Below, piece after piece: positions 51,007 to 61,863 of a stretch of DNA of 64,000 bases. This DNA comes from Caballeronia sp. SEWSISQ10-4 2. GTDB taxonomy: Bacteria > Pseudomonadota > Gammaproteobacteria > Burkholderiales > Burkholderiaceae. The notes under the pieces were generated by a model. The model worked only from the letters and a program-made list of their open reading frames with translations, made no database searches and had not been told where the DNA came from. The DNA is taken from positions 62,001 through 126,000 of the forward strand of contig NZ_JALPRJ010000014.1 in NCBI RefSeq assembly GCF_030464885.1, written 5' to 3'. Every line of letters starts with the position of its first letter. Within the stretch, counting starts at the first letter, position 1. Both the position numbers and the translations under genes were made by a program.

Positions 51007-51075
51007 ATGCGGCTCGGTCCGAAACCCCTATCAAACTTGCCGCCGATATTGGTCGGCCACAGCGAAGGATTGAAC

Positions 51076-52193
51076 TAAACATGGCGACATAAATATTGCA
51101 GCATTATATGATTGACTGGTTACTCTTTTGGAGAGGCAACCATGCGCAAGCTCGAAATTGCCGACCCGCAGATCATGCAGGTTGCGATTCAACAGGAGAT
51201 CGAACGGAGCGAGGAATCGCGGTATGACCATCGTCTCCATGGGGTGCTGCTGGTAAGCAGCGGTTACTCGTGCACCGAAGTGGGCCAGTTGTTCGGTCAG
51301 GCGGCCACGACCGTTCAGCGATGGGTCCAACGTTTCGAGCGCGGCGGCTTCGAGGGATTACGGGAAGGTGAGCGGCCCGGACGTCCGCGTACGTTGGATG
51401 AATCGCAATGGGCTCTCATTGAGGCTGACCTGCGCAAGACACCACGCGACTTCGGATTTGAAGCGGGCCTGTGGGATGGACCCGTTCTGTCAGAGCACTT
51501 GCGTCAGCGCTACGGCATAGAGCTGGGCGTGCGACAGTGCCAGCGGCTGTTTCGCCAGATGGGTTTTCGGCTGCGCAAACCGCGCCCGCAAGTCGCCCAG
51601 TCTGATCCCGTACGGGTTGCGACAGTAAAAAAAACTGCGGCGCCTGGCAAAGCGCGACGACGTTGAGTTATGGAGCCTGGACGAATGCCATTTCCAGCAG
51701 CATGGATCGCGCTGTCGCATGTGGGTGGCCCCGGAGGTTCGCGATCCGGTGTTGATGCACGCGCCCACGCGCAAGTCGGTGGCGTGCTTTGGCGCCGTCA
51801 GCCTGAGCACCGGGCGCTTCGTCTGGCAGGTGTGCCCTGTCTTCAACGCAGAAACGTTTGTGTCCTTTCTGCGCCGGCTACTGCGTCATCGACGTCGTGG
51901 CAAGCGCATCGTCGTCGTGCTGGACAACGCCAAGTACCACCATGCCAACATGCTCAAGCCACTGCTGCGCAAATACAGGCGGGACCTGACGTTGCTGTTC
52001 CTCCCGCCATACAGCCCGCAACTGGCACCTATTGAACGGGTCTGGAAGCTGACAAGGCGTCTGGCACTGCATAACCGGTACTTCGCCACGCTCGCCGAAG
52101 TCCTCTCGGCCGTCGAGGCCTGTTTCCAGCACTGGATCGGACCAAACGAAGTTCTACGAAGATTATGCTGCATTATTTAAGACGCTATGTTTA
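51076..52193 (+). mobile_element. IS630-family insertion sequence
   Basis: The ends form an imperfect ~36-bp inverted repeat (left TAAACATGGCGACATAAATA then TTGCAGCATTAT; right, reversed, TAAACATAGCGTCTTAAATA then ATGCAGCATAAT) with TA at both borders, the target used by the family. It carries one transposase gene in two frames and lies between the IS6 copy and the nba operon. Confidence 0.88.
51142..52180 (+). CDS. IS630-family transposase, two frames joined at an A8 run
   Basis: The first frame (51142-51666) encodes the helix-turn-helix domain (SSGYSCTEVGQLFGQAATTV followed by QRWVQRF) and ends at a TGA. The second frame, open from 51629 to 52180, encodes the DDE domain with WSLDECHFQQHG, VVLDNAKYHHAN and YSPQLAPIERVW. 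The switch falls at eight consecutive A residues (51627-51634), where a net +1 shift (or transcriptional slippage) would give a full-length enzyme. Programmed slippage on A-runs is known in IS elements of this type. It could also be a simple inactivating mutation. Confidence 0.82.
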
Positions 52194-52276
52194 GCACGAA
52201 AGAAACGCGAAACTTGCCTGCGGGAAGCAGGGTTCGGTGCGGCAAGTTTAGGCACGGGAGCAAAGGATGCACTGTG

Positions 52277-52317
52277 TATTCCGCAATCGAATATCAGCGG
52301 AAAGAATTTTGATTATC
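52277..52317 (+). promoter_or_regulatory. LysR-type regulatory site, copy 1 (nbaFC promoter)
   Basis: ATTC-N7-GAAT (52278-52292), a classical LysR recognition site, and TTTGATTATC (52308-52317) sit at a spacing that recurs exactly at 54453-54493 and 63346-63386. TTCCGC/GCGGAA (52279-52284, 52297-52302) forms an additional inverted repeat. It is 84 bp upstream of the deaminase start codon. Confidence 0.8.
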
Positions 52318-52401
52318 GACAACGGCCGGTGCAAATTAGACTTCGATAAAAGCTCCAGACAGGAAATCCAATAGCAGTCGCCGATTGGCAAGGAAATGAA
52401 A

Positions 52402-52851
52402 ATGGAACAAGTAACGCAAGGTGCCGTGGTTGCGGGAAAAGCGAAACCTCGCGGCCGCTTCCCTCACGTGGTCAGGGCGGGCGATCTCCTGTTCGTGTCC
52501 GGGACGAGCTCCCGGTGTCCGGATAATTCGTTTGTGGGAGCGTCGGTCGACAAGATGGGAACAGCTACAGTCGATATTCGCGAGCAAACCCGAGCGGTGA
52601 TCGAGAACATTCGCGACATCTTGCGCGTGCAGGGCGCCAACCTGGCGAATATCGTCGACATCACCAGCTTTCTTGTCAACATGAACGACTTCGGCGGCTA
52701 CAACGAAGTGTATGCCGAGTACTTTGACGAAACGGGACCGACGCGCACGACCGTCGCGGTCCATCAGCTTCCGCACCCGTTGCTGGCAATAGAAATCAAG
52801 GCGGTTGCATATGTGCCGCAGCGCGCAGCGACTGATGACCACAACTATTAG
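52402..52851 (+). CDS. nbaF: 2-Aminomuconate deaminase (RidA-family)
   Basis: The 149-residue protein belongs to the RidA/YjgF family: [20 protein letters not shown] near the start, VRVIENI-type helix ([12 protein letters not shown]) and the C-terminal [20 protein letters not shown] with the conserved Arg. In 3-hydroxyanthranilate and 2-aminophenol pathways a RidA-type protein deaminates 2-aminomuconate to 4-oxalocrotonate. Its place directly before the ring-cleavage dioxygenase gene (12 bp) supports that role. The ATG at 52402 is preferred over the ATG at 52396 because AAGGA is correctly spaced from it. A degenerate paralogue lies at 61864. Confidence 0.87.
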   Translation: MEQVTQGAVVAGKAKPRGRFPHVVRAGDLLFVSGTSSRCPDNSFVGASVDKMGTATVDIREQTRAVIENIRDILRVQGANLANIVDITSFLVNMNDFGGYNEVYAEYFDETGPTRTTVAVHQLPHPLLAIEIKAVAYVPQRAATDDHNY

Positions 52852-53403
<552 letters not shown>

Positions 53404-53479
53404 AGAGCCAACACCGCGCCGGGGCCATTTTTAATGGTGCTACCATAAAAGCCCTCGAACCGGACCCTTCCCCAACGCC

Positions 53480-54442
53480 ATGCGTCAACATCCGCTTAGT
53501 CAGATTGGATTGAGCCGAAGTCTAAAGCTTAGCCAATTGCTGATTTTCGATCGTGTGATGGAGACAGGTTCCATCCTCCATGCAGCCAATGACATGGGGC
53601 TGTCTCAGCCTGCAGTGACGAAGGTCATACAGGAGCTCGAACAGAGTTTCCAGGGGACGCTCTTCGCGCGGTCAAACCGCGGCGTCATCCCAAGCGAACT
53701 AGGGCATGTTGTCAGCCGGCGGGTCAAGTCGTTGCTGGCTGAGTTCCGCCATATGACCGACGAACTCGACCAGTTTCGTTTTGGCGCCGCGGGACATATC
53801 GTAGTTGGAACGCTCATCTCCGCGTCGGCCCACTTGTTGCCCATGGCAATCACGCGGCTCAAGGAGCGTTCTCCGAACGTTCTTATCACCGTTCGGGAAG
53901 GGCCGACCGCGCAGTTGTTTCCATCGTTGGCTACTGGCGAACTCGATCTGGTCGTGGGCCGTATTCCTGAAGGCGACTTGCCGCTCTCGGATGCTTTCCC
54001 TCTGACACACCACGCGCTCTTCGACGATTCTCTCGCTGTCGTGGTGGGCGCGAATCATGATCTGGCCCGTGCGCCGATCAAGTCGTTGAACGACCTCGCG
54101 CATGCGCCGTGGATTCTGCCGACGCAGGAGTCACCCGTGCGGCTTGCAATCGAGCGCATGTTTCGTGGGGCCGGGCTGGAAATGCCTACAGACCTGGTCG
54201 AATCGATGTCAGTGTTCACTAACCTCGGGCTGCTGCAGGACGCCCCGCGGGTGGCGGTCATGCCACAGGTCGCAGCGTCGCAGTTCGTGCGTTGGGGCCT
54301 GCTTCACATTCTCGACATTCGCGAGACGGGCTCCTTCGGCACAATCGGTTTTTCCGTACGATCGAGCAAAACACTCACGCCCGCCTGCGAAGCGTTTGTT
54401 GAATGCCTGCGTGACGTGGCGAAGACGTATTGCGCGTCGTAG
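53480..54442 (+). CDS. LysR-type transcriptional regulator of the nba genes
   Basis: The 320-residue protein has the LysR helix-turn-helix (LLIFDRVMETGSILHAANDM, GLSQPAVTKVIQELEQ) near residues 20-60 and a C-terminal effector-binding domain (HIVVGTLISASAHLLPMAIT ...). It resembles the GbpR/PcaQ group. It sits between the two nba operons, and three identical-spacing sites with LysR-type ATTC-N7-GAAT arms lie at their promoters and at the MFS gene, so it is the likely activator. The effector would be a pathway intermediate; which one is unknown. Confidence 0.9.
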   Translation: MRQHPLSQIGLSRSLKLSQLLIFDRVMETGSILHAANDMGLSQPAVTKVIQELEQSFQGTLFARSNRGVIPSELGHVVSRRVKSLLAEFRHMTDELDQFRFGAAGHIVVGTLISASAHLLPMAITRLKERSPNVLITVREGPTAQLFPSLATGELDLVVGRIPEGDLPLSDAFPLTHHALFDDSLAVVVGANHDLARAPIKSLNDLAHAPWILPTQESPVRLAIERMFRGAGLEMPTDLVESMSVFTNLGLLQDAPRVAVMPQVAASQFVRWGLLHILDIRETGSFGTIGFSVRSSKTLTPACEAFVECLRDVAKTYCAS

Positions 54443-54452
54443 CCGGTCCGGC

Positions 54453-54493
54453 TATTCCGCATTCTTATATTTGATAGCTGATCTTTGATTATC
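54453..54493 (+). promoter_or_regulatory. LysR-type regulatory site, copy 2 (nbaE operon promoter)
   Basis: TATTCCGCATTCTTATAT (54453-54470) and TTTGATTATC (54484-54493) repeat the design of 52277-52317, with the second element again starting 31 bp after the first. It is 58 bp upstream of the nbaE start codon. Confidence 0.78.
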
Positions 54494-54551
54494 CAGCGCC
54501 GAACCTCCTGCCTACACTGTCCGTAACTTATACAGACAGCAGGAGATTGAA

Positions 54552-56042
54552 GTGAGCCCCAACGCCTACGCGCAAGCAGCGCTGCCGAAGCGATTGCAGC
54601 ACTTTGTGGATGGTCAGTTCATCGATTCAGCCGATAGTTTTCCCAACATCAGCCCGATCGACGGCAGTGAACTTTCACAGGTCGCAGAAGCGAGCAAGGA
54701 TCAGGTCGATGCCGCGGTCCGCGCGGCAAAGCGCACACAGGATGGCGTCTGGGGCTCATTGAAGGTGTCGGAACGCGCAGACTGGCTTTATCGGATAGCG
54801 GATGGAATCCAGGCGCGCTTCGATGACTTCGTCGCTGCGGAAGTCGCGGATACCGGTCGTCCGGTCTCGCAGGCCCGGAGCCTCGACATTACGCGTGGCA
54901 TCGCGAACTTCCGCACCTTCGCTGACCTGATCCGTACCGCCAACAGCGAATTCTATGAAACCTCCACCGCCGACGGCGGCGAATTCATTAACTACGTTAC
55001 GCACAAGCCGCTCGGCGTGGTCGGCGTCATTTCCCCATGGAACCTGCCGCTCTTGTTGTTCACATGGAAGGTCGCGCCCGCGCTCGCAATGGGGAACTGC
55101 GTCGTCGCGAAGCCTTCGGAAGAAACCCCGACATCGGCGACGCTGCTTGCCGAAGTGATGCGCGACATCGGGCTTCCTCCTGGCGTTTTCAATCTGATCC
55201 ACGGCCACGGCGGTAACGCTGCCGGCGAGTGGTTGACGCAACATCCGGACATCGATGCCATTACCTTCACCGGCGAATCCAAGACTGGCAGCGCGATCAT
55301 GAAGGCCGTGGCGGATGGAGTGAAAAACGTGTCCTTCGAGCTCGGCGGAAAGAACGCGGCGGTCGTATTCGCGGACGCGGATTTCGAGGCGGCAGTGGAC
55401 GGCGTGCTGAGCTCCAGCTTCACGAACGCTGGGCAGGTCTGCCTGTGTTCGGAGCGCGTCTACGTCGAGCGTCCGATCTTTGATCGCTTCGTAGTCGCGC
55501 TCAAGGCGAAGACCGAAGCATTGAAAGTAGGTTCTCCCTACGACGAAGGCACGACCACGGGTCCGCTCATTTCGAAGGGCCATCGCGAGAAGGTGCTGAG
55601 CTACTTTCGGCTCGCGGTGGAGGAAGGCGCTACCGTGGTGACCGGCGGTGGTGTGCCTTCGTTCGGGAACGTCTGCGACGACGGTGCTTTCGTCCAGCCG
55701 ACCATCTGGACCGGCTTGCCGGACACGGCGCGTTGTGTCACCGAGGAGATCTTCGGCCCGGTCTGCCATATCGCGCCGTTCGATGCGGAAGATGAAGTGG
55801 TAAATCGCGTGAACGACAGCGCATATGGACTGGCCGCCTGCGTGTGGACGTCGAATCTGACGCGCGGCCATCGGGTGGCGCGGCAGATTGAAACCGGCAT
55901 CGTCTGGATCAATGCGTGGTTCGTACGGGATCTGCGAACGCCCTTCGGAGGATCGAAGCTTTCCGGTTTCGGACGTGAGGGCGGCCGCCATTCCATGGAC
56001 TTCTACACCGAAGCGACCAACGTCTGCGTGAGGATCGGCTGA
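54552..56042 (+). CDS. nbaE: 2-Aminomuconate 6-semialdehyde dehydrogenase (ALDH family)
   Basis: The 496-residue aldehyde dehydrogenase has the catalytic Cys297 in [14 protein letters not shown], the general-base Glu in [12 protein letters not shown] and the Asn in ISPWNLPLL. It closely resembles the 2-hydroxymuconic/2-aminomuconic semialdehyde dehydrogenase branch ([23 protein letters not shown]; here [17 protein letters not shown]). It oxidises 2-aminomuconate 6-semialdehyde to 2-aminomuconate with NAD. The start is a GTG behind AGGAG. It overlaps the next gene (TGATG) and heads the E-H-J-I-G-D operon. Confidence 0.93.
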   Translation: MSPNAYAQAALPKRLQHFVDGQFIDSADSFPNISPIDGSELSQVAEASKDQVDAAVRAAKRTQDGVWGSLKVSERADWLYRIADGIQARFDDFVAAEVADTGRPVSQARSLDITRGIANFRTFADLIRTANSEFYETSTADGGEFINYVTHKPLGVVGVISPWNLPLLLFTWKVAPALAMGNCVVAKPSEETPTSATLLAEVMRDIGLPPGVFNLIHGHGGNAAGEWLTQHPDIDAITFTGESKTGSAIMKAVADGVKNVSFELGGKNAAVVFADADFEAAVDGVLSSSFTNAGQVCLCSERVYVERPIFDRFVVALKAKTEALKVGSPYDEGTTTGPLISKGHREKVLSYFRLAVEEGATVVTGGGVPSFGNVCDDGAFVQPTIWTGLPDTARCVTEEIFGPVCHIAPFDAEDEVVNRVNDSAYGLAACVWTSNLTRGHRVARQIETGIVWINAWFVRDLRTPFGGSKLSGFGREGGRHSMDFYTEATNVCVRIG

Positions 56043-56851
56043 TGTCGAAGACACTCCAAACCATTGCGGACCTTCTCTGGAACGCGCAGCACGACAAGGT
56101 TTTTTCGCCGGTGGCGCCGGTACGCGACGACGTCGCCTCGCTCGACGGAGATATCCTCGACAACGCGTATTGCGTGCAGCAGATCAACACGCTTCGGCAC
56201 ATCAAGGCGGGTGCGCGAGTCGTTGGTAGAAAAATCGGCTTGACGTCGAAGACGGTGCAGAAACAGCTTGGCGTGGACCGGCCTGATTTCGGCACATTGT
56301 TCGCCCATATGTCGTATTGCGACGGTCAGGAAATCCCGTTCGCGCTGACGCAACAAGCGAAGGTAGAGGCTGAAATCGCACTGGTGCTGGCGCATGACCT
56401 GCTTCACGAGCAGCACACCGTTGCGGACATCCTGAACGCGACCGCCTACGCGCTGCCGGCCATAGAGGTGGTGGGAAGCCGTATCGCGAACTGGGATATC
56501 CGGCTCGCCGATACCGTCGCCGACAACGCTTCCAGCGGTCTGTTCGTATTAGGCAGCCGGCCGGTCCGACTGAGCGATCTCGATCTGGTGCATTGCGGCA
56601 TGCTGATGGAACGCCGGGGCGATCAAGTGAGTGTCGGCGCGGGAGCCGCGTGCCTCGGCAATCCACTGCATGCGGCGATCTGGCTTGCCAACACCATGGT
56701 CCGCGTCGATTCCCCGCTTCGCGCCGGCGACGTCTTGCTTACCGGGGCGCTTGGTCCCATGGTAGCGGCCCAGCCCGGCGATGTGTTCACCGCGCGCATC
56801 GAAGGGCTTGGCTCGGTGCGCGCCATCTTCTCAACTGAAACGGAATCCTGA
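56042..56851 (+). CDS. nbaH: 2-Oxopent-4-enoate hydratase
   Basis: The 269-residue protein is a hydratase-type member of the FAH-like family: [19 protein letters not shown], metal ligands E109 and E111 in [17 protein letters not shown] and [13 protein letters not shown]. It adds water to 2-oxopent-4-enoate to give 4-hydroxy-2-oxovalerate. It overlaps nbaE by one base (TGATG) and precedes nbaJ by 2 bp. It is most similar, by eye, to the hydratase at 10789, so the two clusters have related hydratases. Confidence 0.92.
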   Translation: MSKTLQTIADLLWNAQHDKVFSPVAPVRDDVASLDGDILDNAYCVQQINTLRHIKAGARVVGRKIGLTSKTVQKQLGVDRPDFGTLFAHMSYCDGQEIPFALTQQAKVEAEIALVLAHDLLHEQHTVADILNATAYALPAIEVVGSRIANWDIRLADTVADNASSGLFVLGSRPVRLSDLDLVHCGMLMERRGDQVSVGAGAACLGNPLHAAIWLANTMVRVDSPLRAGDVLLTGALGPMVAAQPGDVFTARIEGLGSVRAIFSTETES

Positions 56852-56853
56852 TC

Positions 56854-57792
56854 GTGAAAGATAACGCTCGACTTTCAGTCGCGGTGATCGGTTCGGGCAA
56901 CATTGGCACCGACCTGATGATCAAGCTGATGCGCCACGGGAAAAACCTCCGCATGGGCGTGATGGTGGGTATCGACACCGCATCGGACGGCCTTGCCCGC
57001 GCCGCGCATCTCGACGTCGCGACGACCGCTGGCGGTATCGACGGACTTGTCGCCATGCCGGAATTCAAGGACGTGAAAATTGCGTTCGATGCAACCTCGG
57101 CGGGCGCGCATCGCCGTCATGCGGAAGTGCTTGGTAAGCATGGCGTGACGGTGATCGACCTGACGCCTGCGGCGATCGGCCCGTTTGTGGTCCCGGTCGT
57201 CAACCTGGAGCAGCATCTGCACGCACCGAACATCAACATGGTGACGTGCGGCGGCCAGGCGACGATCCCGGTCGTACGGGCGGTGTCGCGGGTCGCGCCT
57301 GTGCATTACGGGGAGATCGTGGCATCGATATCAAGTCGTTCCGCGGGACCCGGAACGCGCGCGAATATCGATGAATTCACCGAAACCACGAGCCGCGCAA
57401 TTGAAAGCGTGGGCGGTGCGGCCGTCGGCAAGGCAATCATCGTTCTGAACCCGGCCGAGCCGCCGCTCATGATGCGCGACACGATCTACTGCCTGACAGA
57501 TGAGCATGCGGATCGGGGCGACATAGAAGCCTCTGTGCACGCGATGGTGCAGGACGTGGCGGCCTACGTTCCGGGTTATAGGCTGAAGCAAGCGATCCAG
57601 TTCGACCGCGTCGCGATACCGCCTCAATTCGCCGGCCGCTGCCCAGGCGAATTCGGACTCAAGGTAAGCGTCTTTATTGAGGTCGAGGGCGCTGCACATT
57701 ACTTGCCTTCGTATGCGGGCAACCTGGACATCATGACGTCGGCCGCGGTTCGCGCCGCCGAACAGATTGCGGCCCTGCGGCTCGCGGCTTAA
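56854..57792 (+). CDS. nbaJ: Acetaldehyde dehydrogenase (acylating)
   Basis: The 312-residue protein has the NAD-binding start [15 protein letters not shown], catalytic Cys132 in [12 protein letters not shown] and the family segment [15 protein letters not shown]. It converts acetaldehyde, channelled from the partner aldolase encoded next, to acetyl-CoA. A GTG at 56854 is the start. J followed by I is the usual order of the bifunctional aldolase-dehydrogenase pair (DmpF-DmpG type). It completes the lower pathway, which the 8-15 kb cluster lacks. Confidence 0.95.
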   Translation: MKDNARLSVAVIGSGNIGTDLMIKLMRHGKNLRMGVMVGIDTASDGLARAAHLDVATTAGGIDGLVAMPEFKDVKIAFDATSAGAHRRHAEVLGKHGVTVIDLTPAAIGPFVVPVVNLEQHLHAPNINMVTCGGQATIPVVRAVSRVAPVHYGEIVASISSRSAGPGTRANIDEFTETTSRAIESVGGAAVGKAIIVLNPAEPPLMMRDTIYCLTDEHADRGDIEASVHAMVQDVAAYVPGYRLKQAIQFDRVAIPPQFAGRCPGEFGLKVSVFIEVEGAAHYLPSYAGNLDIMTSAAVRAAEQIAALRLAA

Positions 57793-57804
57793 CAGGACAC
57801 CACT

Positions 57805-58848
57805 ATGCCGACCAAAAACCGGAAAAAAATCTACGTATCCGATGTCACCTTGCGCGATGGGATGCATGCCATCCGCCATCAGTACTCGCTGGAACAAGCG
57901 GTCGCGATCGCTTCAGCACTCGACGACGCCGGCGTCGACAGCATTGAAGTGGCCCATGGCGATGGTCTCGCCGGATCGAGCTTCAACTATGGGTTTGGCG
58001 CACATACGGATCTGGAATGGATCGCGGCGGTAGCAGGCACGGTGAAGCGAGCCAAGGTGGCGACGCTGCTGCTGCCGGGTATCGGCACGGTTCACGACTT
58101 GCGTAGCGCGTACGATGCCGGCGCACGAGTCGTTCGGATTGCGACCCATTGCACGGAAGCGGATATCTCGCGGCAGCATATTGAGTATGCGCGCGAGCTC
58201 GGCATGGACACGGTCGGGTTCCTGATGATGGCGCATCGTACCGACCCGGCGTCGCTCGCGAAGCAGGCGAAGATGATGGAGAGCTACGGCGCGCAGTGCG
58301 TATATGTCGTGGATTCAGGCGGGGCGCTCAATATGCGGCAGGTTGCTGATCGCATTCGCGCGTTCAAGGATGTGCTCGACCCCGCCACCGAGACCGGCAT
58401 CCATGCGCACCACAACCTTTCGCTCGGCGTGGCGAACTCCATCGTCGCGCTCGAAGAGGGCTGCGACCGAGTGGACGCTTCCTTGACCGGAATGGGCGCG
58501 GGCGCGGGCAACGCGCCGCTTGAAGTGTTTATCGCGGCGGTGGACCGCATGGAACTCGATCACGGTTGCGACGTGAAAAAGCTGATCGACGCCGCCGATG
58601 ACATCGTTCGACCGCTGCAAGAACGGCCGGTTCGTGTTGATCGCGAAACCCTTGCGCTCGGTTACGCGGGCGTTTATTCGAGCTTCCTGCGACATACCGA
58701 AACCGCTGCCGCGAAATATGGTTTATCCGCGTTCGACATCATGGTGGAGCTTGGGCGCAGACGCATGGTCGGCGGCCAGGAAGACATGATCGTCGATGTT
58801 GCCCTTGATATGGTGAAGCAAGCCGAACTCGACGCGGAGGCCGCGTGA
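57805..58848 (+). CDS. nbaI: 4-Hydroxy-2-oxovalerate aldolase
   Basis: The 347-residue protein has the DmpG-type TIM barrel: [13 protein letters not shown] with the Arg-Asp metal and base residues (residues ~12-24), the HxH metal-binding motif in [25 protein letters not shown] and a C-terminal communication domain. It splits 4-hydroxy-2-oxovalerate to pyruvate and acetaldehyde, which passes through a channel to NbaJ. AGGACACCACT precedes the start. Its stop overlaps the start of nbaG (GTGA). Confidence 0.95.
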   Translation: MPTKNRKKIYVSDVTLRDGMHAIRHQYSLEQAVAIASALDDAGVDSIEVAHGDGLAGSSFNYGFGAHTDLEWIAAVAGTVKRAKVATLLLPGIGTVHDLRSAYDAGARVVRIATHCTEADISRQHIEYARELGMDTVGFLMMAHRTDPASLAKQAKMMESYGAQCVYVVDSGGALNMRQVADRIRAFKDVLDPATETGIHAHHNLSLGVANSIVALEEGCDRVDASLTGMGAGAGNAPLEVFIAAVDRMELDHGCDVKKLIDAADDIVRPLQERPVRVDRETLALGYAGVYSSFLRHTETAAAKYGLSAFDIMVELGRRRMVGGQEDMIVDVALDMVKQAELDAEAA

Positions 58849-59618
58849 TCGACATAGACGAAGCCGCCCGCAAAGTGGACGACGCCGCGCGCCACGTCAG
58901 CGCGATCGGGCAAATCAGTTTGCAGGAGCCATTTTCAGTCGACGAGGCGTACAGAATTCAGCGTGCCTCGATATCGCTCCGGCAAGAGCGCGGCGAACGG
59001 ATCGTCGGCATAAAGCTCGGTTTTACGAGCCGCGCCAAGATGATCCAGATGGGCGTCGACAGTCTGATCTGGGGCTGGTTGACCGACGCGATGCTCGAGG
59101 AAGACGGCGCGCCCGTCGACCTTGTCCGCTTCATCCATCCGCGCGTCGAGCCGGAAGTCTGCTTCCTGACGCGCAAGGATATCGACAGGCCGCTGACGGC
59201 GCTCGAAGCCTCGTCGTATCTGGAAGCGGTCGCACCAGCGATGGAGATCATCGACTCGCGCTACGAGGCGTTTCGCTTCACGCTGGAAGACGTGATTGCC
59301 GACAACTGCTCGTCGTCCGGATTGGTGATCGGCGCGTGGTCGACGCGCTTCGAAGGCCTGCGCAACGCGGGCGTGCTGATGCGTTTCGATGGCCGCGAGG
59401 TCCAGCTCGGTTCTACCGGCGCGATCCTCGGCAACCCGCTTCGCTCGGTCGTGCAGGCGTCGCGGCTCGCAAGCCGCGCGGAGATCGTGCTGCCTGCGGG
59501 TACGCTGATCATGGCGGGCGCCGCCACCGCCGCTCAGGCGATGCCCCCCGGCCTGCACGTGCAATGCGAAGTTGCCGGCATCGGCCAGGCCGAGTTTACC
59601 ACCTACCGCAGCGTGTGA
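58845..59618 (+). CDS. nbaG: 4-Oxalocrotonate decarboxylase
   Basis: The 257-residue protein is a decarboxylase-type member of the family: [13 protein letters not shown] with Lys57, WGWLTDAM near 77-84, metal ligands E102 and E104 in RVEPEVCF and AMEIIDSRY. It removes CO2 from 4-oxalocrotonate to give 2-oxopent-4-enoate. It begins with a GTG overlapping the aldolase stop. It is the active relative of the degenerate paralogue at 9958-10725, which lacks both glutamates. Confidence 0.92.
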   Translation: MIDIDEAARKVDDAARHVSAIGQISLQEPFSVDEAYRIQRASISLRQERGERIVGIKLGFTSRAKMIQMGVDSLIWGWLTDAMLEEDGAPVDLVRFIHPRVEPEVCFLTRKDIDRPLTALEASSYLEAVAPAMEIIDSRYEAFRFTLEDVIADNCSSSGLVIGAWSTRFEGLRNAGVLMRFDGREVQLGSTGAILGNPLRSVVQASRLASRAEIVLPAGTLIMAGAATAAQAMPPGLHVQCEVAGIGQAEFTTYRSV

Positions 59619-59652
59619 GCGCTGATCCTTCCGTCTCCCGGAATCCAAAGCA

Positions 59653-60675
59653 ATGACAGTACGAATCGACATGCACTCCCATTTCTTCCCGCCGGTCACA
59701 CAGGAAGAGGCTGCGCGGCTGGACGATCAGCATGCTCCTTGGCTGGCGCTGGACGCCGGTGGCGAGACTGGCCTGATCATGACAGGCAACCGCGCGTTCC
59801 GTCCCGTTACGCGGCCGCTATGGGACCCGGCGCGGCGCATTGAAGAGATGGATCAGCTCGGTATCGACGTGCAGCTCATGTGTGCGACCCCCGTGATGTT
59901 CGGCTACGCCTATCCGGCGGCGACCGTGATTGACTGGTCGAAAAGAATGAATGACCGAGCGCTTGAGCTGTGCTCGACGGCGCCGGATCGTCTCAAGGTG
60001 CTCGCCCAGGTGCCCCTGCAGGATATCGAACTCGCGTGCGCTGAAGCGTCGCGCGCCGTTGCAGCGGGCCATCACGGAGTTCAGATCGGCAACCACGTAG
60101 GTCCGAAGGATCTCGATGACGACAGCCTGGTGCAATTTCTGATCCATTGCGCCAACGAGAATATTCCGGTCCTCGTGCATCCGTGGGACATGATGACCGA
60201 TGGCCGCATGAAAAAATGGATGCTACCGTGGCTCGTGGCCATGCCGGCGGAAACGCAGCTCAGCATTGTGTCGTTGATTCTCTCCGGCGCGTTCGAGCGC
60301 ATTCCCAAGTCGCTACGCTTGTGCTTCGCGCACGGCGGCGGCAGCTTCGCTTTTCTGCTCGGGCGCGTGGACAACGCGTGGCGTGAACGCGATATCGTCA
60401 GGGAAGATTGCCCAAATCTGCCATCGTCTTATGTTGACCGCTTCTCGGTGGACAGCGCTGTGTTCGATGAAGGCGCACTGCGCATGCTCGTCGACGTGAT
60501 TGGCCCTGAACGCGTGATGCTCGGCTCGGATTATCCGTTTCCACTGGGCGAACAACAGATTGGCCGCCTTATTTCTGATCACGTAGGCTTGGGAGAGTAT
60601 GCGAAGGACCGCATGCTTGGCGAGAACGCTCGCCAGTTTTTCGACTTGCCGGGAATCCAGGCGGTCGCGGCTTAG
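59653..60675 (+). CDS. nbaD: 2-Amino-3-carboxymuconate 6-semialdehyde decarboxylase (ACMSD, amidohydrolase family)
   Basis: The 340-residue protein has the ACMSD zinc ligands: H8-x-H10 (MHSHFF), a His in VLVHPWDMM near 176, a His in [11 protein letters not shown] and an Asp in [11 protein letters not shown]. It decarboxylates the ring-fission product of NbaC to 2-aminomuconate 6-semialdehyde without oxygen. It lies 34 bp after nbaG and 25 bp before the DUF4863 gene, so it belongs to the same transcript. Confidence 0.94.
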   Translation: MTVRIDMHSHFFPPVTQEEAARLDDQHAPWLALDAGGETGLIMTGNRAFRPVTRPLWDPARRIEEMDQLGIDVQLMCATPVMFGYAYPAATVIDWSKRMNDRALELCSTAPDRLKVLAQVPLQDIELACAEASRAVAAGHHGVQIGNHVGPKDLDDDSLVQFLIHCANENIPVLVHPWDMMTDGRMKKWMLPWLVAMPAETQLSIVSLILSGAFERIPKSLRLCFAHGGGSFAFLLGRVDNAWRERDIVREDCPNLPSSYVDRFSVDSAVFDEGALRMLVDVIGPERVMLGSDYPFPLGEQQIGRLISDHVGLGEYAKDRMLGENARQFFDLPGIQAVAA

Positions 60676-60700
60676 CCTTATTGCAAACAGGAGAATCGAC

Positions 60701-61195
60701 ATGCAGCCACACGCAGAACATAAGGAAGAGGCATTCCGGATCATTCATCGGCTATGCGACGGTATCCGCTCGAAGCCGCTCGATCAGGATCTCGCGGCCT
60801 TTCTGAACGACGAATACGGCGCGGGGTCCGAAAGCTACGAGGCACTGGCCCGCTTGTTAAAGGCCGGCGTGGAAGAGGGCTGGGTCGGATATGTCGAGAT
60901 AGAAGGGGCGGATTATCGTCGTGGACGTATTGCCGAGCCTTCGGCTGCGACAGCCGGCATGAGCGTCGAAACGGGTTTATTGCGCGACGTGAAGGGTCAA
61001 TACCATTGCCATACCAACGGCGAGATCAACATGGTCATGCCCCTGGAAGAGCACGCGACGTTTTGCGGAAAGGGTGCCGGATGGCAGGTATTCCCGCCGA
61101 AAAGCGAGCATTTTCCAACCGTGGTCGGTAGGGCGCTGATTCTGTTTTTCCTTCCCGGCGGAGAGATTGAATACCGATCGCCTCCAGCCGCCTGA
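60701..61195 (+). CDS. DUF4863 / hydroxylaminobenzoate lyase-family protein
   Basis: The 164-residue protein resembles the DUF4863 family, which as I recall it includes PnbB, the 4-hydroxylaminobenzoate lyase: helical N-terminus (IIHRLCDGIRSKPLDQDLAA), then a cupin-like half with GQYHCHTNGEINMVMP and PKSEHFPTVVGRALILFFLP, whose His and Glu could bind a metal. In 2-nitrobenzoate degraders a mutase turns 2-hydroxylaminobenzoate into 3-hydroxyanthranilate, the substrate of NbaC. The location in the nba operon makes that role attractive, but I cannot tell mutase from lyase activity by eye. AGGAG precedes the ATG at 60701. Confidence 0.72.
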   Translation: MQPHAEHKEEAFRIIHRLCDGIRSKPLDQDLAAFLNDEYGAGSESYEALARLLKAGVEEGWVGYVEIEGADYRRGRIAEPSAATAGMSVETGLLRDVKGQYHCHTNGEINMVMPLEEHATFCGKGAGWQVFPPKSEHFPTVVGRALILFFLPGGEIEYRSPPAA

Positions 61196-61230
61196 TGTGG
61201 TGTTGTTTCAGCCTTCCTTACTAACCCACC

Positions 61231-61806
61231 ATGACTATAAAAATTCTTGCGGCCAGCGGCAGCGCTCGTCGCGGTTCGTTTAATCAGAAGATCCTCGACC
61301 TCGCGGCTCTCGGCGCGACTCAAGCCGGCGCCGAGGTCACGGCGGTTCGGCTCGCGGATTTCGAACTACCGCTCTATGACGCCGATCTCGAGGCCGAACA
61401 AGGCGTGCCTGGAAGCGTGCGCGCACTGCAGGCGCTGGTGGCCGAACACGACGCGCTGCTGATCGCGACGCCTGAGTACAACGGCGGCTATAGCGCGTTG
61501 CTGAAGAACGCAATCGACTGGATCAGTCGTTCTCGGGAGGATGGTTCATCTCGCGTCGCGCTGTTGTCGGGAAAAGTTGCTGCGCTGGTTTCGGCATCGC
61601 CGGGACAGCTTGGTGGCTTGCGGTCACAGACAGGCCTGCGTGTCGTACTCGATAAGCTCGGCGTGCTGGTCATTCCCGAAGCGTTCGCATTGAGCGTTGC
61701 GCATGAAGCATTCGACGCCGATGGAAACATGAAAGACGCAAACGCGGAACGGCTGATCGAGGCCGTAGGCGCCGCGCTGTTCAGGACGGCATCGCGGCTC
61801 GCCTGA
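61231..61806 (+). CDS. NADPH-dependent FMN reductase-family protein
   Basis: The 191-residue flavodoxin-like protein has the FMN-phosphate motif GSARRGSFNQKILDLA (residues 10-25) and the ATPEYNGGYSALLKNAIDWI segment (~83-102) of the ChrR/azoreductase-like FMN_red family. These reduce quinones, nitro compounds, azo dyes or chromate with NAD(P)H. It ends the nba operon, 35 bp after the DUF4863 gene. A role as the nitrobenzoate reductase that feeds the pathway is possible, but known 2-nitrobenzoate reductases (NbaA) belong to another flavin family as far as I recall. Confidence 0.85.
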   Translation: MTIKILAASGSARRGSFNQKILDLAALGATQAGAEVTAVRLADFELPLYDADLEAEQGVPGSVRALQALVAEHDALLIATPEYNGGYSALLKNAIDWISRSREDGSSRVALLSGKVAALVSASPGQLGGLRSQTGLRVVLDKLGVLVIPEAFALSVAHEAFDADGNMKDANAERLIEAVGAALFRTASRLA

Positions 61807-61863
61807 CAGATATCGCGGTTCTATCAGCGGCACGTTGTCGCGTCATGGCATTTGGAGATATGT

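Noticed and set aside
42241..51014. Target-site duplication around the IS6-bracketed segment
   Set aside because: The outer flanks CCTATCCG and ATGCGGCT do not match, so transposition of the whole segment as a unit is not shown.
54441..54455. Terminator after the LysR gene (AGCCGG/CCGGCT)
   Set aside because: The stem is short with almost no loop and no T-run follows.
54756..56054. 432-residue minus-strand frame opposite nbaE
   Set aside because: It is antisense to an aldehyde dehydrogenase with intact catalytic residues; the length reflects codon bias.
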